A stretch of 64,000 nt of DNA, from positions 806,001 to 870,000 of the forward strand of contig JAHQVT010000006.1 in NCBI GenBank assembly GCA_019634165.1, in the 5' to 3' direction. Origin of the DNA: Rhodospirillales bacterium. GTDB taxonomy: Bacteria; Pseudomonadota; Alphaproteobacteria; Rhodospirillales; Thalassospiraceae. The first letter of the stretch is position 1. Each line of letters begins with the position of its first letter. The translations under genes and the position numbers were made by a program. The notes beneath the pieces are model-generated. The model saw only the letters and a list, made by a program, of their open reading frames with translations. It searched no databases and was not told where the DNA came from. Below, piece after piece: positions 43,930 through 51,991 of the stretch.

Positions 43930-45339
43930 ATGCCCATCCCAATTCGCGTTTCAAACAAGGTCTATCCCGATGGCTTGCCTGCCCCACGCAGCATCTTTGC
44001 CACCGCGGCTGTTTTATTGACGATCATGATGGCCGTGCTTGATGGCACGATCATGAATGTGGCACTTCCGACCATTGCACAGGATCAGGGCGTTTCACCG
44101 GCCCATGCGATTTGGGTCGTAACCGCCTATCAATTGGCAATTGTTGTTTCGCTGTTACCCCTTGCTGCCCTTGGCGAAGCAATCGGGTTTCGCAAAGTTT
44201 ATCTGACCGGCATCGTGACATTTGGCGTGGCATCTGCCTTGTGTGCCATCGCACCGAATATTGAACTTCTGACCGCAGCGCGTGTGTTACAGGGCCTTGG
44301 CGGTGCCGCACTCATGAGCATCAATGGTGCCGTCATGCGCCATATCTTCCCACAGGCCAAATTGGGTCGCGCCATTGGCTGGATCGCAATGACCGTGTCG
44401 GTATCGGCCGCAGGTGGCCCGACCATCGCATCGGCCATACTGGCGGTGACCAGTTGGCATTGGCTGTTTTTGATCAATGTGCCGATTTCGGTTTTTGCCA
44501 TCGCGATTGGCTATTTCACCCTGCCGTTTAATGCGCCCACCCGCACCCGGTTTGATTTCATCAGCGCGTTTTTAAACGTTCTGGCCTTTGGCGGTTTGAT
44601 CGCCGCCCTTGGCAATGTCGGCACTGAAAGCCACCCGGTATTGATTGCGGCCCAATTTGCCATCTCGATCATTGCCGGGGTGTTTTTGGTCCGCCGCCAA
44701 TTGTCCAAAGACCGCCCGATGCTGCCGCTTGATCTGTTGAAATTGCCAATCTTTGCCTGTTCGATTGGCTCATCTGTTTGTGGTTTTTCCGCCCAGATGA
44801 TTGCGTTTGTCACCCTGCCATTCTATTTCCATGACGTATTGGGATATAGCCCGACCGTCACCGGCCTTTTAATGACGCCATGGCCCTTGGCCACCGCAAT
44901 CGCCGCCCCCGTCGCCGGACGTTTGGCCGATAAATATTCGCCAATCCGTCTGACCGGCATGGGCATGGCGATATTTGCGCTTGGACTTTATGCGACAACA
45001 TTGGTTCCGATTGAAGGCAGCTATATCTGGATCATTGCCGCCCTTGCGGTCTGTGGCGTTGGCTTTGGGCTGTTTCAGGCACCCAATAACCGCTTGATGT
45101 TAACTTGTGCCCCGCGTGATCGTGCCGGGGGTGCCAGCGGGATGCTTTCAACCGCACGCCTGACCGGGCAATCGGTTGGTGCCGCCATGGCCGCCATATT
45201 GATTGGCACGAGCGGCTCGTTTGAATTGGATGCCATCATGAGCTTTGCCGCAGGTGCGGCTTTGTTATCAGCCATCATTTGCGAAGGCCGCCGCCATGCC
45301 CTTCGCACCGGATGGATCACAAGCCCCATAAGCGTGTAA
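43930..45339 (+). CDS. MFS drug-efflux transporter, DHA2 (EmrB/QacA) family
   Basis: A 469-residue inner-membrane antiporter. LTIMMAVLDGTIMNVALPTIA is the DHA2 signature in segment one, VVTAYQLAIVVSLLPLAALG is in segment two, and GRAIGWIAMTVSVSAAGGPT is the motif C region. About 13-14 hydrophobic segments are visible. It should expel drugs or metabolites using the proton gradient. The start lacks a clear ribosome site. marR follows 25 bases after the stop and two operators precede the gene. Confidence 0.9.
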   Translation: MPIPIRVSNKVYPDGLPAPRSIFATAAVLLTIMMAVLDGTIMNVALPTIAQDQGVSPAHAIWVVTAYQLAIVVSLLPLAALGEAIGFRKVYLTGIVTFGVASALCAIAPNIELLTAARVLQGLGGAALMSINGAVMRHIFPQAKLGRAIGWIAMTVSVSAAGGPTIASAILAVTSWHWLFLINVPISVFAIAIGYFTLPFNAPTRTRFDFISAFLNVLAFGGLIAALGNVGTESHPVLIAAQFAISIIAGVFLVRRQLSKDRPMLPLDLLKLPIFACSIGSSVCGFSAQMIAFVTLPFYFHDVLGYSPTVTGLLMTPWPLATAIAAPVAGRLADKYSPIRLTGMGMAIFALGLYATTLVPIEGSYIWIIAALAVCGVGFGLFQAPNNRLMLTCAPRDRAGGASGMLSTARLTGQSVGAAMAAILIGTSGSFELDAIMSFAAGAALLSAIICEGRRHALRTGWITSPISV

Positions 45340-45364
45340 GGGTTTGGCATATGAGGATACGATC

Positions 45365-45820
45365 ATGACGACCGACATGCAGGATGTGGATCAGGTGCAT
45401 ATTTCCGGTGAAACGCTTCATCGGCTGATCCATTCCTATAAACGTTCGATCATCAATACGATGAGCGATGCCAATATCCCGATGCCGTTTTCCCATAAAC
45501 GGGTCTTGAAATGGGTTTTGCGTATGCCGGGCATCACCGCCCAGCAAATGGCCGAAAAATCCGGTCAGGACAAAGGCCGCATCACCCGACTTTTAAAAGA
45601 AGTTGAAAATGACGGGCTGATAGAACGCCGCCCGCACCCGATTGATCGACGCAGCCAGACACTGCATTTAACTGCCGCCGGTAACGCGCTGATGAACGAT
45701 GTTCAAAGTGCCGAACAAGATGTCAGAACCCGAATGACACGCGGCCTTACGCCAAAACAAATCAGGGACTTTGTCGAGATCGCCAATCTGATGGCTGATA
45801 ACCTCGACCCCTGCGGCTAG
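45365..45820 (+). CDS. MarR family transcriptional regulator
   Basis: A 151-residue winged-helix repressor. Recognition elements are MPGITAQQMAEKSGQDKGRITRLLKEVENDGLI, with the wing RRPHPIDRRSQTLHLTAAG near residues 80-98. ATG 45365 has GAGG eight bases upstream; TTG 45344 is less likely. It probably represses its own operon with the MFS gene at the two palindromes. Its TAG stop is formed exactly at the edge of MITE-like element B. Confidence 0.88.
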   Translation: MTTDMQDVDQVHISGETLHRLIHSYKRSIINTMSDANIPMPFSHKRVLKWVLRMPGITAQQMAEKSGQDKGRITRLLKEVENDGLIERRPHPIDRRSQTLHLTAAGNALMNDVQSAEQDVRTRMTRGLTPKQIRDFVEIANLMADNLDPCG

Positions 45821-46085
45821 GGTCAGGACCTATTAATTAAATGCGTCCTGCATCAGTCAGTTTATTTGTGGGTAGGAGCTCTTCCACAGGAAACCCAATG
45901 GTTTTCAAGGAAGAGCGGCGCCCTCCACGAATAAACTGACTGGTGCCCGAAGGGTTTGGATAAAAACATTCCCCCAGCCCCGATATCAGCTTGAAAAGGC
46001 TGATAGCCATTCCTGCTCTGATATCAAACCTGTTTGAACTTTTTTATTCAAACAGGACACAATGAATTAATAGGCCCTGACCCTA
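45818..46085. mobile_element. MITE-like element B, TA-flanked, between marR and the siderophore-interacting gene
   Basis: A 268-bp non-coding element with TA at both ends (45818-45819 and 46084-46085). The termini, GGGTCAGGACCTATTAATT on the left and its near complement on the right, match over about 24 bases with a few differences. Inside are a second inverted pair (CAGTCAGTTTATTTGTGG with CCACGAATAAACTGACTG) and hairpins such as CCTGTTTGAA with TTCAAACAGG. Termini differ from element A but size and TA borders agree. Removing it restores a TAA stop for marR and leaves 15 bases to the next ATG. Confidence 0.7.
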
Positions 46086-46101
46086 AGACTAGGAGTATCT
46101 T

Positions 46102-46884
46102 ATGAACAGACCTGCCCCACGTGATTTTACCGTGATCAGAAAAGCCTATGTCACCCCCAACATGCTGCGCGTCACCCTTGGCGGCGATGGCATGGCATCC
46201 TTCCCCGAAGATCAGGCAAGTGCCTATGTCAAACTGATCTTCCCCATCGAAAATGATGAAAAAGACCGGGTTTTGCGCCGGACCTATACCGTACGTCATG
46301 ACCGAATGACCGATCAGGGCCGCGAAATTGATATTGATTTTGTCATGCATGGCGATGGCTCAGATGATAACGACCATGGTGGTCCGGCCTCAAACTGGGC
46401 GGTCAATTGCGCACCCGGTGATACCATCACCATCGGCGGACCCGGCCCGAAAAAGCTGGTTGATCCGACCGCCGATTGGTTCCTGATAGCTGGCGATATG
46501 ACTGCCCTTCCCGCTGTTTCGGTCAATCTGGAAATCCTGCCCGATGATGCCCGTGGTTATGCCGTGATTGAAGTCCAATCCGAAGCCGACATGCAGGATT
46601 TGCAAAAGCCCGCCAATGTCACGATTGAATGGGTGATCAACCCCCATCCCGGCAAAACCAACACGGCCCTTAGTGACGTTGTCAAAAAGCTTGCTTGGGG
46701 TAATGGCCGCGCATCGGTTTGGGCGGCGTGCGAATTTACATCCATGAAGGAATTGCGCGATTATTTCCGCAATGAACGCGGTCTTGACCGCGATGATTTC
46801 TATATCTCAAGCTATTGGAAGCTTGGCATGAATGAAGACAATCACAAGGTCATCAAATCCAAAGATGCGAAAACCGCAGCTTAG
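46102..46884 (+). CDS. Siderophore-interacting protein (FAD-binding ferric reductase)
   Basis: A 260-residue flavoprotein of the SIP/ViuB family, which releases iron from siderophores by reduction with NAD(P)H. RRTYTVRHDR near residue 57 binds FAD, and GGPGPKKLVDPTADWFLIAGDMTALPA and VWAACEFTSMKELRDYFRNERGL are family signatures. AGGAG precedes its ATG. It was probably cotranscribed with marR before element B was inserted. A strong terminator follows. Confidence 0.9.
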   Translation: MNRPAPRDFTVIRKAYVTPNMLRVTLGGDGMASFPEDQASAYVKLIFPIENDEKDRVLRRTYTVRHDRMTDQGREIDIDFVMHGDGSDDNDHGGPASNWAVNCAPGDTITIGGPGPKKLVDPTADWFLIAGDMTALPAVSVNLEILPDDARGYAVIEVQSEADMQDLQKPANVTIEWVINPHPGKTNTALSDVVKKLAWGNGRASVWAACEFTSMKELRDYFRNERGLDRDDFYISSYWKLGMNEDNHKVIKSKDAKTAA

Positions 46885-46917
46885 GCAACCTAGGCCACAT
46901 TACCCGAGCTGACATAA

Positions 46918-46949
46918 AACACCCCGCGTCCTTAACAGTCCGGGGTGTT
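46918..46949 (+). terminator. Rho-independent terminator
   Basis: AACACCCCG (46918-46926) pairs with CGGGGTGTT (46941-46949), followed by further T. Confidence 0.85.
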
Positions 46950-47033
46950 TTTTATCATCATCAACAGACTCACCAAGTTTGCGCTAGCGCAAGGTTTTAC
47001 CCGGCAAAACTAGATAGATTAAAAATCAGATTT

Positions 47034-47048
47034 TGATCACGGTGATCA
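47034..47048. promoter_or_regulatory. Palindrome upstream of the permease gene
   Basis: TGATCACGGTGATCA is a perfect 15-base palindrome around one central G, ending 15 bases before the permease ATG. It is a candidate operator. A second short palindrome, GCGCTAGCGC, lies at 46981-46990. Confidence 0.5.
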
Positions 47049-47063
47049 CATGGGGCGCCAAGA

Positions 47064-48386
47064 ATGTTCAATAAGCTGATTACCCTGTACCGCGAAAACC
47101 CCCGCGAAGGACGTTTGTTTGCCTTTATCGCGCTGGGGTTTATGGCCATCTATTTTATCCCCGTGGGAACCGGGCGGTTTGACAATGCCGTTCTTGAGGC
47201 CGTCTATCTAACCAACTGGTATGCCCGCGAACACGTTGTTCTATGCCTGCTTCCGGCCTTTGTCATTGCCGGGGCGATGGCCGTTTACATCAGCCAGGGT
47301 TCAGTTATGCGCTATCTCGGCCCGGATGCGTCGCGCCCGGTTGCCTTGGGGGTCGCATCGGTGTCGGGAACGTTGCTTGCGGTTTGCTCCTGCACGGTCT
47401 TGCCGCTTTTTGGCGGGATTTACAAACGTGGTGCGGGACTTGGCCCGGCCATCGCATTTCTCTATTCCGGGCCTGCGATCAACATCATGGCAATCGTGGT
47501 GACATCCAAAGTCCTCGGCGCTGAAATCGGCATTGCACGTGGCGTTGGGGCCATTGTCTTTGCCGTTGTCATTGGCTTGATCATGCATCTGATCTATCGC
47601 CGCGAAGAAAGCGACCGGGCGCAAAAATCCAAACGGGGCTTTGGCGCAACCGGGGATGAAAAACCGCTTTCGATCACGGTTGCCTTCTTTGGCTTGATGA
47701 TTGGGGTGCTTGTCTTTGCCAACTGGGCATCGGTCCAAGACAGCAATGCTTGGATGGCGGTCTATCAGGCAAAATGGGTGATCACTTCGCTTCTGGCCGC
47801 CGGATTTGGTGGGCTATTGATCTGGCAATGGAATTGGCCGGTGCATCAGGTAGCCGCCCTTGCCGCCGTCACCCTTCTGACAGCGCTGATTTTCCCGCAG
47901 CATCCCCAACTGGCCTTTGCGATTGGCATTATCGGCCTGATGATGATCGCCCTTTCACGCGACGAAGACCGCGAATGGGTTTTACAAAGTTGGGATTTCA
48001 CCAAACAGATTTTGCCCCTGCTCGTGATCGGTGTTTTCATTGCGGGCATGCTGCTTGGCCGTCCGGGCCACGAAGGGCTTATTCCCAATGAATGGGTGCA
48101 AATCGCAGTTGGTGACAATTCGCTAAGCTCGACCGTACTGGCATCGGTTCTTGGCGCATTCATGTATTTTTCGACCTTAACCGAAATCCCGATTGTCGAA
48201 GCCCTGATCGGGGCAGGCATGGGCAAAGGACCGGCATTGGCATTGTTGTTGGCCGGGCCTGCGTTATCGCTTCCGAACATGTTGGTGATCAGAACCGTCA
48301 TCGGCACGCAGAAAACGTTGGTATACTGCGCGCAGGTCATCGTCATGGCGACATTTTCGGGCTTTATCTATGGCAACTTCCAATAA
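47064..48386 (+). CDS. Permease of the DUF318/ArsP-YraQ type
   Basis: A 440-residue inner-membrane protein with about 11-12 hydrophobic segments. GTLLAVCSCTVLPLFGGIYKRG and FLYSGPAINIMAIVVTSKVLG, and the later repeat FSTLTEIPIVEALIGAGMGK, are typical of this permease family, some members of which export organoarsenicals. The Cys pair CSC could bind metal or metalloid. The thioredoxin-like gene directly downstream is its usual partner. No ArsR regulator is present nearby. Confidence 0.85.
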   Translation: MFNKLITLYRENPREGRLFAFIALGFMAIYFIPVGTGRFDNAVLEAVYLTNWYAREHVVLCLLPAFVIAGAMAVYISQGSVMRYLGPDASRPVALGVASVSGTLLAVCSCTVLPLFGGIYKRGAGLGPAIAFLYSGPAINIMAIVVTSKVLGAEIGIARGVGAIVFAVVIGLIMHLIYRREESDRAQKSKRGFGATGDEKPLSITVAFFGLMIGVLVFANWASVQDSNAWMAVYQAKWVITSLLAAGFGGLLIWQWNWPVHQVAALAAVTLLTALIFPQHPQLAFAIGIIGLMMIALSRDEDREWVLQSWDFTKQILPLLVIGVFIAGMLLGRPGHEGLIPNEWVQIAVGDNSLSSTVLASVLGAFMYFSTLTEIPIVEALIGAGMGKGPALALLLAGPALSLPNMLVIRTVIGTQKTLVYCAQVIVMATFSGFIYGNFQ

Positions 48387-48408
48387 GCCCGCACACAGGA
48401 GAGCACAG

Positions 48409-48639
48409 ATGAAAATCACGATTTATGGCAGCGGATGCGCGAAATGTCAGTCGCTTGCCAAAAACGCCGAAGCCGCGGCACAAGCCCTTGATCTTGATTA
48501 CGACATCGAAAAAGTCACCGATGTAAACAGCATCATTGACGCCGGGATCATGCGCACCCCCGCCCTTATGATTGATGACGAAATTCTGATCGAAGGCAAG
48601 GTCGCCACCCCTGATGAAATCCGGCAGATGATCTCATGA
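48409..48639 (+). CDS. Thioredoxin-like redox-active disulfide protein
   Basis: A 76-residue thioredoxin-fold protein of the small redox-active disulfide protein 2 family (TM0996/MTH895 type). The active pair is in YGSGCAKCQSL, a CxxC. ATG 48409 follows CAGGAGAG; the longer frame to 48370 overlaps the permease end. It lies 22 bases after the permease stop and probably reduces a metalloid, or a disulfide in the permease. Confidence 0.88.
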   Translation: MKITIYGSGCAKCQSLAKNAEAAAQALDLDYDIEKVTDVNSIIDAGIMRTPALMIDDEILIEGKVATPDEIRQMIS

Positions 48640-48644
48640 AATGA

Positions 48645-48679
48645 AAAACGCCCCGGTCCATTGCGGTCCGAGGCGTTTT
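48645..48679. terminator. Bidirectional terminator
   Basis: AAAACGCC (48645-48652) pairs with GGCGTTTT (48672-48679) between the convergent thioredoxin-like and DUF3126 genes. A-rich and T-rich flanks serve both. Confidence 0.75.
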
Positions 48680-48703
48680 CTTATTTCATCGTCCGGCGCA
48701 CAA

Positions 48704-48922
48704 TCACGGTGCCGGCGGCAGGTCTTCTTCAAGAATGACCAGATTCAGCGAATAGCTGACTTCGCCTTCGTCTTCGTCACGATGCACAACACCGACGAAT
48801 TCATCGCCAACACGCATTTCGATCGGATGGCCTTTTTTCTTTGGTGCATCAATGGCGATCCGGTTGTTATCAAAGGTGCGGCGCAGATAATCGGTAACGC
48901 GCGCGATTTCGGTCGGTGTCAT
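48704..48922 (-). CDS. DUF3126 family protein
   Basis: A 72-residue soluble protein of the DUF3126 family, found in Alphaproteobacteria and without known function. RVTDYLRRTFDNNRIAIDAP and DEFVGVVHRDEDEGEVSYSL are the conserved segments. The acidic HRDEDEGE stretch is notable. It stands alone on the minus strand. Confidence 0.85.
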   Translation of the reverse strand: MTPTEIARVTDYLRRTFDNNRIAIDAPKKKGHPIEMRVGDEFVGVVHRDEDEGEVSYSLNLVILEEDLPPAP

Positions 48923-49318
48923 AGGACTTGCCCCTCGTTCTTTTCTGTCGGCTTTATCGGTTAGATCACAGAATATCGCATACGCGCTTTGGCGTCTGCC
49001 CTATTTCCTGTGTCTTTTAAAATCTGAAGCCACTGTCCTTTCACAAATGCCCCCCGAAAATCAAGCCCACAGGATCAAAAAAGACCGATTTAGGCGATTT
49101 TTTATCCGCGTGATGTTTCTTGGCATTTAATCACCGCTCAAATGGCAACATCATTTCACCTACCCAACAGATCGGAACGCATCGCCAAAAATTCCAATCA
49201 CAGCAAATCATCCCTAAACACACCCGGTCCCAGCAAGATCAAAACCATCACATAGATTTGCCAAGCCTTAAGCGCATAAGCAGTTGCAATCCCCCCAAGC
49301 AGCGTTTAATCCGAATAG
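48923..49318. other. Intergenic region without a supported gene
   Basis: Divergent promoters of the DUF3126 and GST genes must lie here. I see no conserved RNA, repeat or convincing ORF. The region is AT-richer than its surroundings, with several A/T tracts. Confidence 0.5.
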
Positions 49319-50062
49319 ATGTCCGAGATTGATCCAGCATCCCAAACCAAACCTTCGAAAGCCGCAAAAACCGATAGCCCATCAGGCGATGGCGCACCAG
49401 GAACGGCGAAGCGAACCCGTCCTATTCTATATAGTTTCCGCCGCTGTCCCTATGCCATGCGGGCGCGGATGGCGCTTTTGGCGGCCGATATTGATGTTGA
49501 GCTGCGCGAAGTCGTGCTCCGCGACAAACCGCCAAGCATGATCGAAGCATCCCCCAAGGCAACCGTACCGGTCTTGATCCTGCCTGATGGCAGCGTGATT
49601 GACGAAAGCCTTGAAATCATGGTTTGGGCGCTGGCGGAAAATGACCCGCTGGAATGGCTTACGCCAGAAAGCGGCACTCTTGATGATATGCTCGCACTGA
49701 TTGCCCTAAATGACGGACCGTTCAAACATCATCTGGACCGCTTTAAATATCACACCCGCTATGAAAATGCCGACCCGATTGAGCACCGCCAAGACGCCGA
49801 AAAAATCCTTAATCGGCTTGATGGCCGCTTGGCCGTTGGCAAATATCTGTTTGGATCCCGCCCGGCTCTGGCAGACTTCGCCATTGCGCCCTTCATCCGC
49901 CAATTTGCCAATGCCGACGCAGCAGCATTTGACGCCATGCCGTTTGCCCACCTGCAGCGTTGGCTGAATGATTTTCTGGCATCCAGCTTTTTCGAACGCG
50001 CCATGACCAAATATGATCAATGGCACGAAGGCGACGACCCGATCATTTTCAAAGCAGCCTGA
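49319..50062 (+). CDS. Glutathione S-transferase family protein
   Basis: A 247-residue GST. The thioredoxin-like N-terminal domain has YSFRRCPYAMRARMAL with Cys43 at the active position, and KATVPVLILPDGSVIDESLEIMVWAL, the glutathione-binding cis-Pro and Glu-Ser pair. The helical C-terminal domain follows from about 115 (RPALADFAIAPFIRQF). A Cys at the active site suggests an omega-like thiol transferase. Residues 1-33 are polar and probably disordered. Confidence 0.88.
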   Translation: MSEIDPASQTKPSKAAKTDSPSGDGAPGTAKRTRPILYSFRRCPYAMRARMALLAADIDVELREVVLRDKPPSMIEASPKATVPVLILPDGSVIDESLEIMVWALAENDPLEWLTPESGTLDDMLALIALNDGPFKHHLDRFKYHTRYENADPIEHRQDAEKILNRLDGRLAVGKYLFGSRPALADFAIAPFIRQFANADAAAFDAMPFAHLQRWLNDFLASSFFERAMTKYDQWHEGDDPIIFKAA

Positions 50063-50289
50063 TTTTAAACAACGGTTCGATCTTTAAACAGTCTCCATCA
50101 CATTCCATCTGATGAAAAGATCATCCGCAGCTTTGCCGCGCAAACGCAGATAATGCCTCGCCATTGGCGGGCCATTCCTATCATCAAACTACGGGATTAT
50201 ACTTCTGTTACCATTCACAGGCTGGTCAACGGCCATTCCCTGTGCTAGCAAACTGCACATCACACCATAACGCTTCAGGACCGGAATTT

Positions 50290-50826
50290 ATGGCCGATTA
50301 TGATGTCAAGCCGCTGATAACGGCAGACGAAATTGCCACTAAGATCGACGCACTTGCCGCCTCGATCAATGAAAGCTTCAAAGACACTGAAAAGCTGATT
50401 GTCGTTGGCCTGCTGCGCGGTTCCTTCGTGTTCATCGCTGATCTTGCCCGCAAACTGACCGTTCCGGTCGAAGTCGACTTCATGGTCGCATCTTCGTACG
50501 GGGATTCGACGGAAAGCTCGCGCAATGTGCGTATCGTCAAAGACCTTGATGGTCAGATCCGTGGCAAGGATGTGCTGCTGGTCGAAGACATCATCGATAC
50601 CGGCTATACGCTTTCCGAAGTCGTCCGATTGCTCAATACCCGCGATCCGAACCGTCTGGAAATCTGCACGCTTTTGAACAAGCCGTCGCGTCGCGAAGTC
50701 GAAATCCCAATCGGTTTCTGCGGCTTTGATATTCCCGATGAGTTTGTTGTTGGCTATGGCATCGACTATGCCCAAAACAACCGCAACCTGCCTTATATCG
50801 GAACCGTGCATTTCCACGGCGAATAA
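50290..50826 (+). CDS. hpt: Hypoxanthine phosphoribosyltransferase
   Basis: A 178-residue purine-salvage enzyme that makes IMP (and often GMP) from the base and PRPP. The PRPP loop is [15 protein letters not shown] near residue 97. [31 protein letters not shown] and [17 protein letters not shown] are all standard. ATG 50290 follows AGGA; the longer frame to 50164 has no family match. Confidence 0.94.
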   Translation: MADYDVKPLITADEIATKIDALAASINESFKDTEKLIVVGLLRGSFVFIADLARKLTVPVEVDFMVASSYGDSTESSRNVRIVKDLDGQIRGKDVLLVEDIIDTGYTLSEVVRLLNTRDPNRLEICTLLNKPSRREVEIPIGFCGFDIPDEFVVGYGIDYAQNNRNLPYIGTVHFHGE

Positions 50827-50847
50827 GCAGCGATTGCCACAAGAATT

Positions 50848-50884
50848 AAAAATGGCGGGAAGCAAATGCTATCCCGCCATTTTT
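50848..50884. terminator. Bidirectional terminator
   Basis: Thirteen-base arms (AAAAATGGCGGGA at 50848-50860 and its complement at 50872-50884) with an 11-base loop lie between hpt and the convergent holin-superfamily gene. The stem includes that gene's last codons. Confidence 0.88.
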
Positions 50885-51363
50885 GTATCTGCATCACTGT
50901 GATTGGTTGCACGTTTGGCCTTGGCCGATGGTCGGTCAAACACGCCAAGCGCGTTTAAATCCGTCACCATCTGATCAAACCCGGTTTGCATACGGGGTTT
51001 GTTCCCCTGCCCTGTGGCGTAACCTGCCATTGCCGAATGGATCAGAAGATCGAACAAAGCATCATCTTCGGCGCGCTTGGTATTGGCGGCTTGTTCTTCG
51101 CCATTCACGGCATGATCGATGCCATCCCCGGGATCACGTTGCAACATGATTGCAAGTGTCACAAGCGCCAGCGCGATCAAGGTTCCGCCAAGTGCCGTTG
51201 CCGCCGCAATCGCACCAAAACTTGCCGCAAGCCCCATATAGACTGCGCCAAGCAAGAACCCTGCCCCGATCAGCATCACAATACCGATCACAGCAAAAAC
51301 CGCGCACTTTCGTGCAGCGGCCTTTGCCAGATCAGCAATCCTGTCGGTCAGTTGATCAATCAT
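50869..51363 (-). CDS. Phage holin superfamily III / YqjE-like membrane protein
   Basis: A 164-residue protein with two long transmembrane segments (about 20-45 and 50-75) separated by a short loop, the pattern of the Actinobacterial holin/YqjE superfamily. The C-terminal half is polar. It is not a phage gene here. The start overlaps the stop of the DUF883-like gene, a pair that resembles E. coli yqjD-yqjE of the ribosome-membrane or envelope-stress type. Function is unproven. Confidence 0.75.
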   Translation of the reverse strand: MIDQLTDRIADLAKAAARKCAVFAVIGIVMLIGAGFLLGAVYMGLAASFGAIAAATALGGTLIALALVTLAIMLQRDPGDGIDHAVNGEEQAANTKRAEDDALFDLLIHSAMAGYATGQGNKPRMQTGFDQMVTDLNALGVFDRPSAKAKRATNHSDADTKMAG

Positions 51364-51653
51364 TTCTGAAGCAGACGACCAATCAGAAGACCAACGCCAA
51401 AGGTCACGGCAACTGAAGACAGCGGACGTTCGCGCACCTGATCAACCGCAACTTCGCGGGCATGATCAAACTGATCACGTGCCTGACCCGATACTTCACG
51501 GATACGCTCGGCAGCAGCTTGGGTTTTGGTCTGCGCTGCTTCACCCCCGATGGTTTTCAGGGTTTTGGTAACTTCCGCAAGATCCTTGCGCAGGGCGTCA
51601 ACATCGGCCTGAAGTTTTGCGTTATCAGCAGTCGTTTCGGTCTTGGCCACCAT
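51360..51653 (-). CDS. DUF883/ElaB-YqjD family membrane-anchored protein
   Basis: A 97-residue protein. A helical, coiled-coil N-terminal part (DVDALRKDLAEVTKTLKTIG) leads to REVSGQARDQFDHAREVAVD and a C-terminal hydrophobic anchor (VTFGVGLLIGRLLQK). This is the ElaB/YqjD form, in which the C-terminus is in the membrane. ATG 51653 follows AGGAG. It is cotranscribed with the downstream two-segment membrane protein. Confidence 0.82.
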   Translation of the reverse strand: MVAKTETTADNAKLQADVDALRKDLAEVTKTLKTIGGEAAQTKTQAAAERIREVSGQARDQFDHAREVAVDQVRERPLSSVAVTFGVGLLIGRLLQK

Positions 51654-51991
51654 GATTTTCTCCTGTGGTATTGAAAACAACAACACCCCCTTAACGCGTG
51701 GCCCAAACGATAAGTTCCAAATCAAATTGTGATGATTTCTGGGCAGGGAAAGTAAGAAGCCCGCAAATACCCAGCGCCCAGACGCCTCCCCCTGCCCCAA
51801 AAATTTAAATAAAACAAACAGATATTCCCTTTGAAGTTGAATAAAATCTACTTAAAGGAGACAAAGTATAATTCCGCACAATTTTAATCACAGATCACAA
51901 TAAACCATCGTCTTCAAAGGACAGAATTTCGTGCCCGAAACGCCGCGCCCAAAAGGCCGCGACTGAACATCCCGATTTGAAGGATAACAAT
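51654..51991. other. Intergenic region without a supported gene
   Basis: AT-rich divergent promoter region between the DUF883-like gene and the thaumatin-like gene. A stretch with AAAGGAGACAAAG at about 51854 resembles a ribosome-binding site but leads into no ORF of useful length. No repeats were seen. Confidence 0.5.

Noticed and set aside
50869..51363. Prophage remnant suggested by a holin-superfamily protein
   Set aside because: No other phage genes are near. The coupling to a DUF883-like gene fits the cellular yqjD/yqjE-type pair.
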